Notes: generated by a model from the letters alone, not told the origin. Shown: positions 47,986 to 58,782, numbered from the stretch's first letter. The stretch: DNA of 64,000 bases from Bradyrhizobium erythrophlei (GCF_900129425.1 NZ_LT670817.1:8832001-8896000), one strand, 5' to 3'. Program-made: numbers and translations.

Positions 47986-48111
47986 TTACCTCTCCCATAG
48001 GGAGAGGTCGGCGCGCAGCGCCGGGTGAGGGGTTACGGTCTATCGTTGGTGCAGCACCCCCTCACCCGATTTGCTGCGCAAATCGACCTCTCCCCGCCGG
48101 GGAGAGGTGAA
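47986..48111. repeat. Family D palindromic repeat, long copy 1
   Basis: TTACCTCTCCCATAGGGAGAGGTCGGCGCGCAGCGCCGGGTGAGGGG...CAGCACCCCCTCACCCG...CGACCTCTCCCCGCCGGGGAGAGGTGAA. Two terminal hairpins and inverted middle arms; the spacer TTACGGTCTATCGTTGG is shared almost exactly with the copy at 62158. Confidence 0.9.
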
Positions 48112-48144
48112 GGGCATACTGATCCAAATTCAAACCACACTACT

Positions 48145-48735
48145 CTACGGCAGGTGCAGCAGATGCGGCATGAACAGGCCGAGCGCGGTAAATGCGATTC
48201 CCGCCAGCGCCAGCAATCCGGAAATCCATGCCAGCGCAATTATCCCGGTGATGATGGTCGCCGAAGCCAGCACGATGCCAATCTGAAAGGCGGCGGAGGC
48301 GAGTTCGTAGTGATGATATTTGGCTTCCGCGAGGTCGCGCTCTTCCTCTGCATGCTTGGCGCGCTCCGACAATTGTTCCTGCCCTTCGCCGGTTTGGGGC
48401 TCGGAGCGGTAGCGCGCGGCGGTCTTCTGCCATTCGTCGATCTGCTTTTGCAGCGCCGCCCTGGTGGCTTCGTCGCCGGCGGTGCCGAGGCTTAACTTGG
48501 CTTGTTCGGCTGCGGTCTGTACGACGTTGCGGCGGATGCTCTTGGCCTGGAAGAACGCCCAGAAGTTCGAAGCTTCGACATTCCTGCTGATCACCTCGGT
48601 CTGGGCGCCCTTGCCGAGCGTTTCCGACAGCGCAAGACATAGCGCGATCACGGCAATCAAAAGCGCGATCTTCCTGTTTTCGCTGGAGGCCTCCTTGGCC
48701 TGGTCCGCCTGCTCCATACTTTCATGTGCGCTCAT
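48145..48735 (-). CDS. DUF4337 family membrane protein
   Basis: 196 residues from ATG 48735, chosen because GGGAGAG lies 5-11 nt upstream (a longer frame starts at 48759). It has a helix near residues 20-40 (IALLIAVIALCLALSETLG), a long charged helical or coiled-coil middle with EEERDLAEAKYHHYEL, and two C-terminal membrane helices (FQIGIVLASATIITGIIALAW, ISGLLALAGIAFTALGLF). This matches the DUF4337 layout. Function unknown. Confidence 0.82.
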   Translation of the reverse strand: MSAHESMEQADQAKEASSENRKIALLIAVIALCLALSETLGKGAQTEVISRNVEASNFWAFFQAKSIRRNVVQTAAEQAKLSLGTAGDEATRAALQKQIDEWQKTAARYRSEPQTGEGQEQLSERAKHAEEERDLAEAKYHHYELASAAFQIGIVLASATIITGIIALAWISGLLALAGIAFTALGLFMPHLLHLP

Positions 48736-48918
48736 GATCTCTCCCGGCTTGAAGCGCATGATCCGCCAGGCATCCCACGGGCTTGACCCAGGGGTGCAGG
48801 CAATTCGGCGAAAAGATCATGCCCCGCTTGAAAGCCCAACGATTGACCGAACCGCAGCGTCTGCGCAAGAGCCAAGCAGTGGTGACGCGCGTATCTCGCG
48901 GGTGAAAGTCGGACGGTC

Positions 48919-49890
48919 TCAGGCGCGGGGATGCGCGGTGCGATAGACCTCGAGCAGGCGCTCGCTGTCGATGCCGGTATAAATCTGCGTGGTCGAGAGC
49001 GAGGCGTGGCCGAGCAACTCCTGGATCGCGCGCAGATCGCCGCCGCGGCTCAAAAGGTGGGTCGCGAAGGAATGCCGCAGCGCATGCGGCGTCGCGCTGT
49101 CGGGCAGGCCCAGCGCGCCGCGCAGCCGTTCCATGGTGAGCTGAATGATTCGCGGACTGAGCGGGCCGCCGCGGGCGCCGACAAAGATCGGTCCCTCCGG
49201 GGAAAGCGAATGCGGGCACATCGCGACATAATCCTGGACCAGCGCCAGCACGTTCTGCAGCACCGGCACCATCCGGGTCTTGTTGCCCTTGCCGGTCACG
49301 ATCAAGACGTCGCCGGCACCGGGCAACGGCACCTCGCGGCGTTTCAAGCCGAGGGCTTCGGAGATGCGCAGACCCGAGCCGTACAGCAGCGCCATGACGG
49401 CGGCGTCGCGTGCCCAGATCCAGGGATCGCGGGTTTCGCCGGCGCGCTCGTCGGCGTCGGTGAGGCGTTTGGCCGCTGCCATCTGGATCGGCTTCGGCAG
49501 GCTCTTTCCGACCTTGGGCGCGCGAATCGCCGACAGCGCGCCGACCTTGCCCTGGCTCTCCCGTTCGAGGAAACGCCCGAACGAGCGCAAGCCCGCCAGC
49601 GCCCGCATCAGCGAGCGTCCGCCGATATCGTCCGCCCGCCGCATCGCCATGAAGGCCCTGATGTCGCTGGCCTCAAGCGCGGCGAACCGGGCAAGCGTCA
49701 CTCGCGCGCCCCAATGCTCGCTGAGAAAGACGAGGCACTGACGGACGTCGCGGGCATAGGCCTCCAGCGTCTTGGGCGACAGCCTTCGTTCGCTGCGCAG
49801 ATGCGACAGCCAGTGGGTCATCTCCAGCGTGATGTCTTCGGCGGCGCAGGCAAGTTCGATGGATTGAACCGCGGGAGCTGATTTTGTCAT
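48919..49890 (-). CDS. xerC: Tyrosine recombinase XerC
   Basis: Site-specific recombinase resolving chromosome dimers at dif with XerD. 323 residues from ATG 49890; the open frame reaching 50004 lies in the priA promoter region. Catalytic residues of the tyrosine recombinase core: R175 (GSGLRISEAL), K201 (TGKGNKTR), H269 and R272 (PHALRHSFATHLL), H295 (LLGHASLST) and Y304 (TQIYTGI). Divergent from priA. Confidence 0.94.
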   Translation of the reverse strand: MTKSAPAVQSIELACAAEDITLEMTHWLSHLRSERRLSPKTLEAYARDVRQCLVFLSEHWGARVTLARFAALEASDIRAFMAMRRADDIGGRSLMRALAGLRSFGRFLERESQGKVGALSAIRAPKVGKSLPKPIQMAAAKRLTDADERAGETRDPWIWARDAAVMALLYGSGLRISEALGLKRREVPLPGAGDVLIVTGKGNKTRMVPVLQNVLALVQDYVAMCPHSLSPEGPIFVGARGGPLSPRIIQLTMERLRGALGLPDSATPHALRHSFATHLLSRGGDLRAIQELLGHASLSTTQIYTGIDSERLLEVYRTAHPRA

Positions 49891-50048
49891 AGGCTGCCTT
49901 GGGGGCGCGCGATGATTCCTGGCGATTATATCGCACCTCCTTCGTTTACCGTTCGCTAACTTGCGAAAACCCCGACGGTCGGGCACTGGCCCCGGCCGGC
50001 CCACGACCTTAAGCTAGCCCCGCCTCCCAGTTCGAGCCCGATTCTCCC

Positions 50049-52259
50049 ATGGACCACGCGACGCGCGCCGGCACCTCATCTGCATCGTCGACCCGCGTCG
50101 TCGATGTGCTGGTACCGGTCGCGCTCAATCAGAATTATTCCTACCGGGTGCCACGCGGCATGGAGCTGAAACCGGGCGATGTGGTGTGCGTGCCGCTGGG
50201 GCCGCGCGAGGTGGTCGCGGTAGTCTGGGCCGAAAACGCCAATCCCGATCCCCGCCTGCACAACCGCCTCAAGGACGTCGGCGAAAAGCTCGACGTGCCG
50301 CCGTTGAAAGAGGAACTCCGCAGCCTGGTCGATTGGGTCGCCAACTACACGCTGTCGGCGCGCGGCATGGTGCTGCGGATGACATTGCGGATGGGCGAAC
50401 ATCTCGGCCCGGAGCGGGTGCGGTTAGGCGTGCGGCTGGTCGGCGAAGTGCCCAAACGAATGACGCCGGCACGGCGGCGGCTGATCGAGGTGCTGTCGGA
50501 TCGGTTGCTGCACGGCAAGTCCGAAGCGGCGAAGGAAGCCGGCGTCAGTGGCGGGGTGATCGATGGGCTGGTCGATGAGGGCACACTGACGACGGAAGCC
50601 ATGCCGCGCGCGCTGGCGCCGCCCGCGCCCGATCCGTCATTTGCCGCGCCTGAGTTTTCACGCCAGCAGCGCACCGCCGTGGACGCCATGCGCGCGCTGG
50701 CGGCGAACGGCAGCTTTCACGTCGCGCTGCTCGACGGCGTCACCGGCTCGGGCAAGACCGAAGTCTATTTCGAAGCCATCGCCGAGATCATCCGCCGCGG
50801 CAAGCAGTCGCTGATTCTGATGCCCGAGATCGCGCTGACCGGACAATTTCTGGACCGCTTCGCGCAGCGTTTCGGCGTGCGGCCGCTGGAATGGCATTCG
50901 GAGCTGACCCCGCGCACCCGCGCGCGCAATTGGGCCGCGATCGCGGCGGGCGAAGCGCCGGTCGTGGTGGGCGCGCGTTCCGCGCTGTTTCTGCCCTATG
51001 CCAATCTCGGGCTGATCGCGGTCGATGAGGAGCACGACCAGGCCTACAAGCAGGACGAAGGCGCGCATTATCATGCCCGCGATATGGCGGTGGTGCGCGC
51101 GCATATCGCGAAAATTCCGATCGTGCTGGCGTCGGCGACGCCGTCGGTCGAGACCGAGGTCAATGCGCGCAAAGGCCGCTATCAGCGCGTGGTGCTGCCA
51201 TCGCGGTTCGGCGGCCAGCACATGCCGCATATCGAGGCGATCGATCTGCGCCGCGAAGCGCCCCCGCGCGGCCGCTTCATTTCGCCGCGGCTGGCAGAAC
51301 ATATCCAGATCGCGATCGAGCGGCGCGAACAGGCGCTTCTGTTCCTCAACCGCCGCGGCTATGCGCCGCTGACATTGTGCCGGGCCTGCGGGCATCGCTT
51401 TGCCTGCACGATTTGCGACGCCTGGCTGGTCGATCATCGCTTTCGCCAGCGTCTGGTCTGCCATCACTGCGGCTTCTCGATGCCGCGCCCGCACGCCTGT
51501 CCGCATTGCGCCGCGGAGGAATCGCTGGTCGCCGTCGGTCCCGGTGTCGAACGCCTGCAGGAGGAAGCCGCACAATTGTTTCCGGACGCGCGCACCATGG
51601 TGCTGTCGAGCGACCTGATCACCTCGATCGAGACCATGCGAACCGAACTGAATGAGATCGCGGAAGGCCGCGTCGATATCATCATCGGCACCCAGCTGGT
51701 GGCGAAAGGCCACAATTTTCCACGGCTCAACCTGGTTGGCGTGGTCGATGCCGATCTCGGGCTCGGCAATGGCGATCCGCGCGCTGCCGAGCGCACGTTT
51801 CAGCTCCTCAACCAGGTGATCGGGCGCGCCGGACGCGATCAGGGTCGCGGTGTCGGCTATCTGCAAACCCATCAGCCCGAACATCCCGTGATGAAGGCGC
51901 TGGTGGCGTGCGACCGTGAGGCGTTTTATGCCAGCGAGATCGAGGCGCGCGAGCGCGCCGGCTATCCGCCGTTCGGCCGGCTGGCGAGCCTGATCATTTC
52001 CGCGGGCGACCGGCCCACGGCGGAGAGCTTTGCGCGAAAGCTGGCTGCGATCGCGCCGATCGATCCGCGCATTCAGGTGCTGGGACCTGCCGAAGCGCCG
52101 CTGGCCGTTATCAAGGGCCGCTATCGTTTCCGGCTCCTGGTGAAATCGCTGCGCAATGTCGATTTGTCGGACTACTTGCGCGAATGGCTCGCGGCCGGCC
52201 CCAAGACAAAGGGCAACCTCAAGCTTGAGGTCGACGTCGATCCGCAAAGCTTTTTGTAA
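50049..52259 (+). CDS. priA: Primosomal protein N' (PriA helicase)
   Basis: Restarts stalled replication forks. 736 residues: an N-terminal 3'-binding domain (VDVLVPVALNQNYSYRVPRGM), a winged-helix region, helicase domain with Walker A LDGVTGSGKTEVY and DEEHDQAYKQ, eight zinc-binding cysteines in paired CxxC motifs (CRACGHRFACTICDAWL; CHHCGFSMPRPHACPHC) and the C-terminal QVIGRAGRDQGRG helicase motif. Full length. Confidence 0.97.
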   Translation: MDHATRAGTSSASSTRVVDVLVPVALNQNYSYRVPRGMELKPGDVVCVPLGPREVVAVVWAENANPDPRLHNRLKDVGEKLDVPPLKEELRSLVDWVANYTLSARGMVLRMTLRMGEHLGPERVRLGVRLVGEVPKRMTPARRRLIEVLSDRLLHGKSEAAKEAGVSGGVIDGLVDEGTLTTEAMPRALAPPAPDPSFAAPEFSRQQRTAVDAMRALAANGSFHVALLDGVTGSGKTEVYFEAIAEIIRRGKQSLILMPEIALTGQFLDRFAQRFGVRPLEWHSELTPRTRARNWAAIAAGEAPVVVGARSALFLPYANLGLIAVDEEHDQAYKQDEGAHYHARDMAVVRAHIAKIPIVLASATPSVETEVNARKGRYQRVVLPSRFGGQHMPHIEAIDLRREAPPRGRFISPRLAEHIQIAIERREQALLFLNRRGYAPLTLCRACGHRFACTICDAWLVDHRFRQRLVCHHCGFSMPRPHACPHCAAEESLVAVGPGVERLQEEAAQLFPDARTMVLSSDLITSIETMRTELNEIAEGRVDIIIGTQLVAKGHNFPRLNLVGVVDADLGLGNGDPRAAERTFQLLNQVIGRAGRDQGRGVGYLQTHQPEHPVMKALVACDREAFYASEIEARERAGYPPFGRLASLIISAGDRPTAESFARKLAAIAPIDPRIQVLGPAEAPLAVIKGRYRFRLLVKSLRNVDLSDYLREWLAAGPKTKGNLKLEVDVDPQSFL

Positions 52260-52268
52260 TGCGGCTTT

Positions 52269-52405
52269 GTCATTCCGGGGCGCGCCTTGGCGCGAACCAC
52301 AGATGTGCAATTGCACATGGGGGAATCCTTGGATTCCGGGTTCGATGCGGAGCCTGTCATCGGGCCGCGCTTCGCGCGGACCCGTTGGCATCGCCCCGGA
52401 ATGAC
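52269..52405. repeat. Family A palindromic repeat, copy 5
   Basis: GTCATTCCGGGGCGCGCC...CGCCCCGGAATGAC outer arms; the core GATGTGCAA/TTGCACAT at 52302-52318; and an internal CGGGCCGCGC/GCGCGGACCCG hairpin as in copy 4. It immediately follows priA. Confidence 0.88.
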
Positions 52406-52440
52406 TTCAGCAAAATGAGTTCCAGCAAGATGACTTCAGC

Positions 52441-52477
52441 AAAAAGCCTGCCGTCATTCGCGACGGCAGGCTTTTTT
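52441..52477. terminator. Bidirectional terminator between priA and the RlpA gene
   Basis: 12-bp stem AAGCCTGCCGTC/GACGGCAGGCTT with a 6-nt loop, preceded by A residues and followed by a T-run, so it can serve both the priA (plus) and rlpA (minus) transcripts. Confidence 0.92.
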
Positions 52478-52563
52478 ACGCGTGCAACAGGTTCCGCGGC
52501 GCAGCGGCCGCAATGCCTACCGGGTTTGATGGATCGGAAAAGGCCCCCTAACGTCTGAGGATG

Positions 52564-53055
52564 TCAGGAGACGACTTCGGCGACGACACGGCCGACGCCG
52601 GTGCTGGTCAGACCGATCGCGCGAGCCGCGCCCGTGGACAGATCCAGCACCCGACCGCGAACGAACGGACCGCGGTCATTGACGGTAACGACGACGCTGC
52701 GGTCGCCATGGGTTACCCTGAGCCGGGTCCCAAACGGCAGCGAGCGGTGGGCGCATGTCATCGCATTCTGATTGAAACGCTGGCCCGACGCGGTTTTGCT
52801 GCCGGATTCGTTGCCGTAATAGGACGCTATTCCGGAGAAGCTGTGTTCCGAGCCCGACGACCAACCACCGCTCGAAGCGCGATCGAGGGAACTGCTGGCG
52901 TGATGTGAATGGCGATAGCCGTGATGATGATGTCGATGCGATTTAGCCGAAGCTTCGGTGATGCTCCCGCCGACCAGAAGAGTTGCGGCGAAGAGCGTGA
53001 GCGCCGTGCGCGACTGGGTTGTAGTTCCCAGTGCCGGGTTTTTCGATGTAAGCAT
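52564..53055 (-). CDS. RlpA-family septal ring lytic transglycosylase-like protein
   Basis: 163 residues from ATG 53055 (GAGGGA upstream; a longer frame from 53085 is less likely). A signal peptide (LTLFAATLLVGGSITEASA) is followed by a His/Ser-rich linker (HRHHHHGYRHSHHASSS) and a double-psi beta-barrel RlpA domain: GIASYYGNESGSKTASGQRFNQNAMTCAHRSLPFGT, then VTVNDRGPFVRGRVLDLSTGAARAIGL. No SPOR domain and no lipobox, so it differs from E. coli RlpA. Periplasmic peptidoglycan-active role is inferred. Confidence 0.88.
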   Translation of the reverse strand: MLTSKNPALGTTTQSRTALTLFAATLLVGGSITEASAKSHRHHHHGYRHSHHASSSLDRASSGGWSSGSEHSFSGIASYYGNESGSKTASGQRFNQNAMTCAHRSLPFGTRLRVTHGDRSVVVTVNDRGPFVRGRVLDLSTGAARAIGLTSTGVGRVVAEVVS

Positions 53056-53716
53056 ATTACGAGTCCCTCGAGATAGTATTGCCACATGTGTGACAAGTGG
53101 AACCCCCGTCCCATTCTCAGCAGTCGCCGTTTGGTGGCCTAATAAGGCGTAAGCTGGGCAGTAAATTGTTTTGTCTCATGCTGAAACATCTTGTGACGAA
53201 ATGCGGATTATCCTGAGTCATTCCGTAGTAGTTCGGATTAATAATTTGTTTACTATTTTATACATGGGAATACTGACGAACGAAGTCATCCGCTTCAACC
53301 AAAAGGTTTGAGCAAGTAATGCGCGCGATTGAATAGTTCAGGGAAAAACCCGGTTCCGGCGGCAGGCTCATGGCGGCCATGCATCAGGGGGCGGAACAAA
53401 TGCCCTTGCGCGCGACCGATAAAGGGTCAGCCGCCTCAGGTGCAAAGCAGCCGAATTCGCGGTGGCAAATTCGTCGGGAAATTCGCTCCTCGGAATCACG
53501 GCTTATGGATAGCGACAAGGCAGCACACGCCGTCGCCGTCATGTTGCACCTGCGCTCCTGCTATGTTAGCAAAGCCGCGATTTTAACGGTTCCGGTACAG
53601 CCCGTACCGGCCGAAAATCGAAGTCCCGCTTGAATTCCAAGGGCTTGGATCGCTAGGCGCCGCATTGTGGCGACGGTTTTTCCCTTGCGGATTCGACAGT
53701 AATAAAGAGCGCGCTT
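53056..53716. other. 660-bp gap upstream of the atp operon
   Basis: The segment from about 53150 to 53330 is distinctly AT-rich for this window (TTAATAATTTGTTTACTATTTTATACATG) and probably contains the rlpA promoter. The part next to atpH should hold the ATP synthase promoter and leader. Short open frames exist around 53330-53630 in two registers, but none has convincing codon bias or ribosome site. No RNA gene recognised. Confidence 0.5.
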
Positions 53717-54277
53717 GTGGCTGCTGAAGATCCGTCCGTTTCGGGAGTGTCAGGCCGTTATGCAACGGCCTTGTTCGAGTTGGCGCGCGATGAAAGATCA
53801 ATCGACGCGGTGAAGGCCGATCTCGACAGGTTCGACACCATGCTGGCGGACAGCGCGGACCTGAAGCGGCTGGTCCGCAGCCCGGTTTTTTCGGCGGATT
53901 CGCAGTCGAAGGCGCTGGCAGCGGTACTCGACAGGGCCGGTATTTCAGGCATTGCCGCGAATTTCCTGAGAGTGCTCACCGCCAACCGTCGGTTGTTCGC
54001 CGTCAGTGATGTGATCCGTGCGTTCCGCTCGCTGGTCGCCAAATTCAAGGGCGAGGCGATCGCCGACGTCACGGTCGCAGAAACGCTCAGCGACAGGAAT
54101 CTCGACGCCCTGAAGACCGCACTGAAATCGGTGACGGGCAAGGACGTTGCGCTCAACGTGAAACTCGATCCCTCGATCATCGGCGGCCTTGTGGTCAAGC
54201 TCGGCAGCCGCATGGTGGATAGTTCGCTTCGCACCAAACTCAATTCGATCAAGCACGCGATGAAAGAGGCAGGCTGA
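53717..54277 (+). CDS. atpH: ATP synthase F1 delta subunit
   Basis: 186 residues from GTG 53717. Peripheral-stalk OSCP/delta family: VSGRYATALFELARDE at the N-terminus, FLRVLTANRRLFAVSDVIRAF in the middle and the C-terminal signature PSIIGGLVVKLGSRMVDSSLRTKLNSIKHAM. It connects F1 to the b subunits. The stop overlaps the atpA ATG by 1 bp. Confidence 0.95.
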   Translation: MAAEDPSVSGVSGRYATALFELARDERSIDAVKADLDRFDTMLADSADLKRLVRSPVFSADSQSKALAAVLDRAGISGIAANFLRVLTANRRLFAVSDVIRAFRSLVAKFKGEAIADVTVAETLSDRNLDALKTALKSVTGKDVALNVKLDPSIIGGLVVKLGSRMVDSSLRTKLNSIKHAMKEAG

Positions 54278-55806
54278 TGGACATCCGCGCCGCGGAAATT
54301 TCCGCGATCCTGAAAGACCAGATCAAGAATTTCGGCCAGGAGGCTGAGGTTTCCGAAGTCGGACAGGTGCTGTCCGTCGGCGACGGCATCGCCCGCGTCT
54401 ACGGCCTCGACAACGTCCAGTCCGGCGAGATGGTCGAGTTCGAGAACGGCACCCGCGGCATGGCGCTCAACCTCGAGACCGACAATGTCGGCATCGTGAT
54501 CTTCGGCGCCGACCGGGAGATCAAGGAAGGCCAGACCGTTAAGCGCACCGGCGCCATCGTCGATACTCCCGTCGGCAAAGGCCTGCTCGGCCGCGTGGTC
54601 GATGCGCTCGGCAATCCGATCGACGGCAAGGGCCCGATTGCTGCCACCGAACGCAAGCGCGTCGACGTCAAGGCGCCCGGCATCATTCCGCGCAAATCGG
54701 TCAACGAGCCGATGGCGACTGGCCTCAAGGCCATCGATGCCTTGATCCCGATCGGCCGCGGCCAGCGGGAGCTGATCATCGGCGACCGCCAGACCGGCAA
54801 GACCGCGATCGCGCTCGACGCCATTCTGAACCAGAAGCCGCTGAACGCCACCGGCGACGAGAAGATCAAGCTGTATTGCGTCTATGTCGCGATCGGCCAG
54901 AAGCGCTCCACGGTGGCGCAATTCGTCAAGGTGCTGGAAGAGCAGGGCGCGCTGGAATATTCCATCGTCGTCGCGGCCACCGCCTCCGATCCGGCGCCGA
55001 TGCAGTACATCGCACCCTTCACCGGCTGCACCATGGGCGAATACTTCCGCGACAACGGCATGCACGCGGTCATCATCTATGACGATCTGTCGAAACAGGC
55101 GGTCGCCTATCGCCAGATGTCGCTGCTGCTGCGCCGTCCGCCGGGCCGCGAAGCCTATCCGGGCGACGTGTTCTATCTGCATTCGCGGCTGCTCGAGCGC
55201 GCCGCCAAGCTCAACGACGAGCAGGGTTCGGGTTCGCTGACGGCGCTGCCGATCATCGAAACCCAGGCCAACGACGTCTCGGCCTATATTCCGACCAACG
55301 TGATCTCGATTACCGACGGCCAGATCTTCCTGGAAACCGACCTGTTCTTCCAGGGCATCCGCCCGGCGGTCAACGTCGGCCTGTCGGTGTCGCGCGTCGG
55401 ATCGTCGGCGCAGACCAAGGCGATGAAAAAAGTCGCCGGCAAGATCAAAGGCGAGCTCGCGCAGTACCGCGAAATGGCGGCGTTTGCGCAGTTCGGCTCC
55501 GATCTCGACGCCTCGACGCAGCGCCTGCTGGCGCGCGGCTCGCGCCTGACCGAACTTCTGAAACAGCCGCAGTTCTCGCCGCTGAAGATGGAAGAGCAGG
55601 TCGTGGTGATCTACGCCGGCGTCAACGGCTATCTCGACGGCATTCCGGTCGCCAAGGTGCGCAGCTTCGAGGATGGCCTGTTGTCGCTGGTGCGCGGCAA
55701 GAAGGTCGATCTCCTCAACGCCATCCGTGACAGCCGCGACCTTACCGACGACACCGCCGCCAAGCTCAAGTCCGTGGTCGAGGGTTACGCCAAGACGTTT
55801 GTTTAA
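54277..55806 (+). CDS. atpA: ATP synthase F1 alpha subunit
   Basis: 509 residues; regulatory nucleotide-binding subunit of F1. The N-terminal beta-barrel starts MDIRAAEISAILKDQIKNF; P-loop GDRQTGKTAIALD; the PAVNVGLSVSRVGSSAQ signature is near residue 365. Coupled to atpH by a 1-bp overlap. Confidence 0.98.
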   Translation: MDIRAAEISAILKDQIKNFGQEAEVSEVGQVLSVGDGIARVYGLDNVQSGEMVEFENGTRGMALNLETDNVGIVIFGADREIKEGQTVKRTGAIVDTPVGKGLLGRVVDALGNPIDGKGPIAATERKRVDVKAPGIIPRKSVNEPMATGLKAIDALIPIGRGQRELIIGDRQTGKTAIALDAILNQKPLNATGDEKIKLYCVYVAIGQKRSTVAQFVKVLEEQGALEYSIVVAATASDPAPMQYIAPFTGCTMGEYFRDNGMHAVIIYDDLSKQAVAYRQMSLLLRRPPGREAYPGDVFYLHSRLLERAAKLNDEQGSGSLTALPIIETQANDVSAYIPTNVISITDGQIFLETDLFFQGIRPAVNVGLSVSRVGSSAQTKAMKKVAGKIKGELAQYREMAAFAQFGSDLDASTQRLLARGSRLTELLKQPQFSPLKMEEQVVVIYAGVNGYLDGIPVAKVRSFEDGLLSLVRGKKVDLLNAIRDSRDLTDDTAAKLKSVVEGYAKTFV

Positions 55807-55922
55807 CACCGTCGTGGCCGAGCTTGTCGTCGCAAGTCGGATTTATCCGACTTGCGCAAAATGAATAAGACGGAACTCGCGAAGCGAGTTCCTGTGCAGT
55901 CTTTGAACGTGGTTGAAATTTC

Positions 55923-55958
55923 AAGACGTGGATGCCCGGCACGAGGCCGGGCATGACG
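55923..55958. repeat. Family C palindromic repeat between atpA and atpG
   Basis: AAGACGTGGATGCCCGGC/GCCGGGCATGACG hairpin, matching one arm of the copy at 16833-16920. The rest of the 206-bp atpA-atpG gap also contains an inverted pair AAGTCGGATTTATCCGACTT (55834-55853). Confidence 0.75.
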
Positions 55959-56012
55959 AAATAGAGGGCTTGCGGTCGGATCGAAGGTCGGATCGCCGGG
56001 GTGAACTGAGAA

Positions 56013-56891
56013 ATGGCTTCACTTAAGGACATGCGGGTCCGCATCGCCTCCACCAAGGCGACGCAGAAGATCACCAAGGCGATGCAGATGGTCGCGGCCT
56101 CGAAGCTGCGTCGCGCGCAGAACGCCGCCGAGGCGGCACGGCCCTACGCGGAAAAAATGGATGCGGTGATCTCGAATATCGCCAGCGCCGCCGCCGGCTC
56201 GCCCGGCGCACCGGTGCTGCTGGCCGGTACCGGCAGGGATCAGGTACATCTGCTGCTGGTCTGCACCGGCGAACGCGGCCTTTCCGGCGCGTTCAACTCC
56301 TCGATCGTGCGGCTCGCCCGCGACCGCGCGCTGGCGCTGATGAACCAGGGCAAGGAAGTCAAAATCTTCTGCGTCGGCCGCAAGGGTTTCGAGCAGCTGC
56401 GCCGCAGCTTCGAAAAGCAGATCGTGGAGAACCTCGAACTGCGCTCGGTTCGCCAGCTCGGCTTCGTCAATGCCGAGGACATCGCAAAGAAAGTCATCGC
56501 GCGCTTCGATGCCGGCGAATTCGACGTCTGCACGCTGTTCTATTCGCGCTTCAAGTCCGTGATCGCGCAGATCCCGACCTCGCAGCAGATCATTCCGCTG
56601 GTGGTGGAGGCCGAGCCCGCCAATGCCGGCCCGGCGACGTCTTACGAATATGAGCCGGAAGAGGATGAGATCCTGAGCGGCCTGCTGCCGCGCAATCTCG
56701 CGGTGCAGATTTTTCGCGCGCTCCTGGAAAACAACGCCTCGTTCTATGGCGCGCAGATGAGCGCGATGGACAACGCCACCCGCAACGCCGGCGACATGAT
56801 CCGCAAGCAGACCCTGATCTACAACCGCACCCGGCAGGCGATGATCACCAAGGAACTGATTGAAATCATCTCCGGCGCGGAGGCGCTCTGA
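56013..56891 (+). CDS. atpG: ATP synthase F1 gamma subunit
   Basis: 292 residues; rotary central-stalk subunit. N-terminal helix MASLKDMRVRIASTKATQKITKAMQMVAASKLRRAQ, ICTGERGLSGAFN-type motif (LLVCTGERGLSGAFNSSI), and C-terminal MSAMDNATRNAGDMIRKQTLIYNRTRQAMITKELIEIISGAEAL. Normal length. Confidence 0.97.
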   Translation: MASLKDMRVRIASTKATQKITKAMQMVAASKLRRAQNAAEAARPYAEKMDAVISNIASAAAGSPGAPVLLAGTGRDQVHLLLVCTGERGLSGAFNSSIVRLARDRALALMNQGKEVKIFCVGRKGFEQLRRSFEKQIVENLELRSVRQLGFVNAEDIAKKVIARFDAGEFDVCTLFYSRFKSVIAQIPTSQQIIPLVVEAEPANAGPATSYEYEPEEDEILSGLLPRNLAVQIFRALLENNASFYGAQMSAMDNATRNAGDMIRKQTLIYNRTRQAMITKELIEIISGAEAL

Positions 56892-56918
56892 CGGCCGCAT
56901 GACGACAGGAGGCAATCC

Positions 56919-57323
56919 ATGGCTTATGTGACATCAGCGACGACCAAGGGCGGCCGCAACGGCCGCGCGATGCTCGACAACGGCGCGCTGGCGCTGGCCA
57001 TGGCCGCGCCGAAGGAAATCGGCGGCGCCGGCGACGGGCATAACCCCGAGCAGCTGTTCGCGCTGGGCTATTCCTCCTGCTACGGCCAGGCGATCCTGCT
57101 GATCTCGAAGAAATACGGCCTCGACGGCCAGGCGGCGCGGGTGACCTGCGAAGTCACGCTGGACCAGAAGGACGGCGGCTTCGGCCTCGCCGTCGAACTC
57201 AAGGTTTCGATTCCTGGCGCCGACAAGGAAAAGCTCCAGCAACTGGTCGAGGAAGCCCACACGGTTTGCCCGTACTCGAAGGCGACCAAGGGCAATATAC
57301 CGGTCAAGCTGACCGTCGTTTAA
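56919..57323 (+). CDS. Ohr/OsmC-type organic hydroperoxide reductase inside the atp operon
   Basis: 134 residues. Reduces organic hydroperoxides with a catalytic cysteine pair: C54 (YSSCYGQA) and C117 (HTVCPYSKATKGNI), the exact Ohr-type context. The N-terminal TSATTKGGRNGRA and DGHNPEQLFALGYSSC patterns agree with Ohr rather than YhfA-type OsmC. AGGAGG lies 9 nt before the ATG. It sits 27 bp after atpG and 27 bp before atpD, so it is co-transcribed with ATP synthase genes. No OhrR regulator is adjacent. Confidence 0.9.
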   Translation: MAYVTSATTKGGRNGRAMLDNGALALAMAAPKEIGGAGDGHNPEQLFALGYSSCYGQAILLISKKYGLDGQAARVTCEVTLDQKDGGFGLAVELKVSIPGADKEKLQQLVEEAHTVCPYSKATKGNIPVKLTVV

Positions 57324-57350
57324 GTTTTCGGACTTCAAGGAGAGAGTTTC

Positions 57351-58781
<1,431 letters not shown>

Positions 58782-58782
58782 G

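Noticed and set aside
53758..55809. 683-codon minus-strand open frame
   Set aside because: It is antisense to atpH and atpA, both complete with family motifs.
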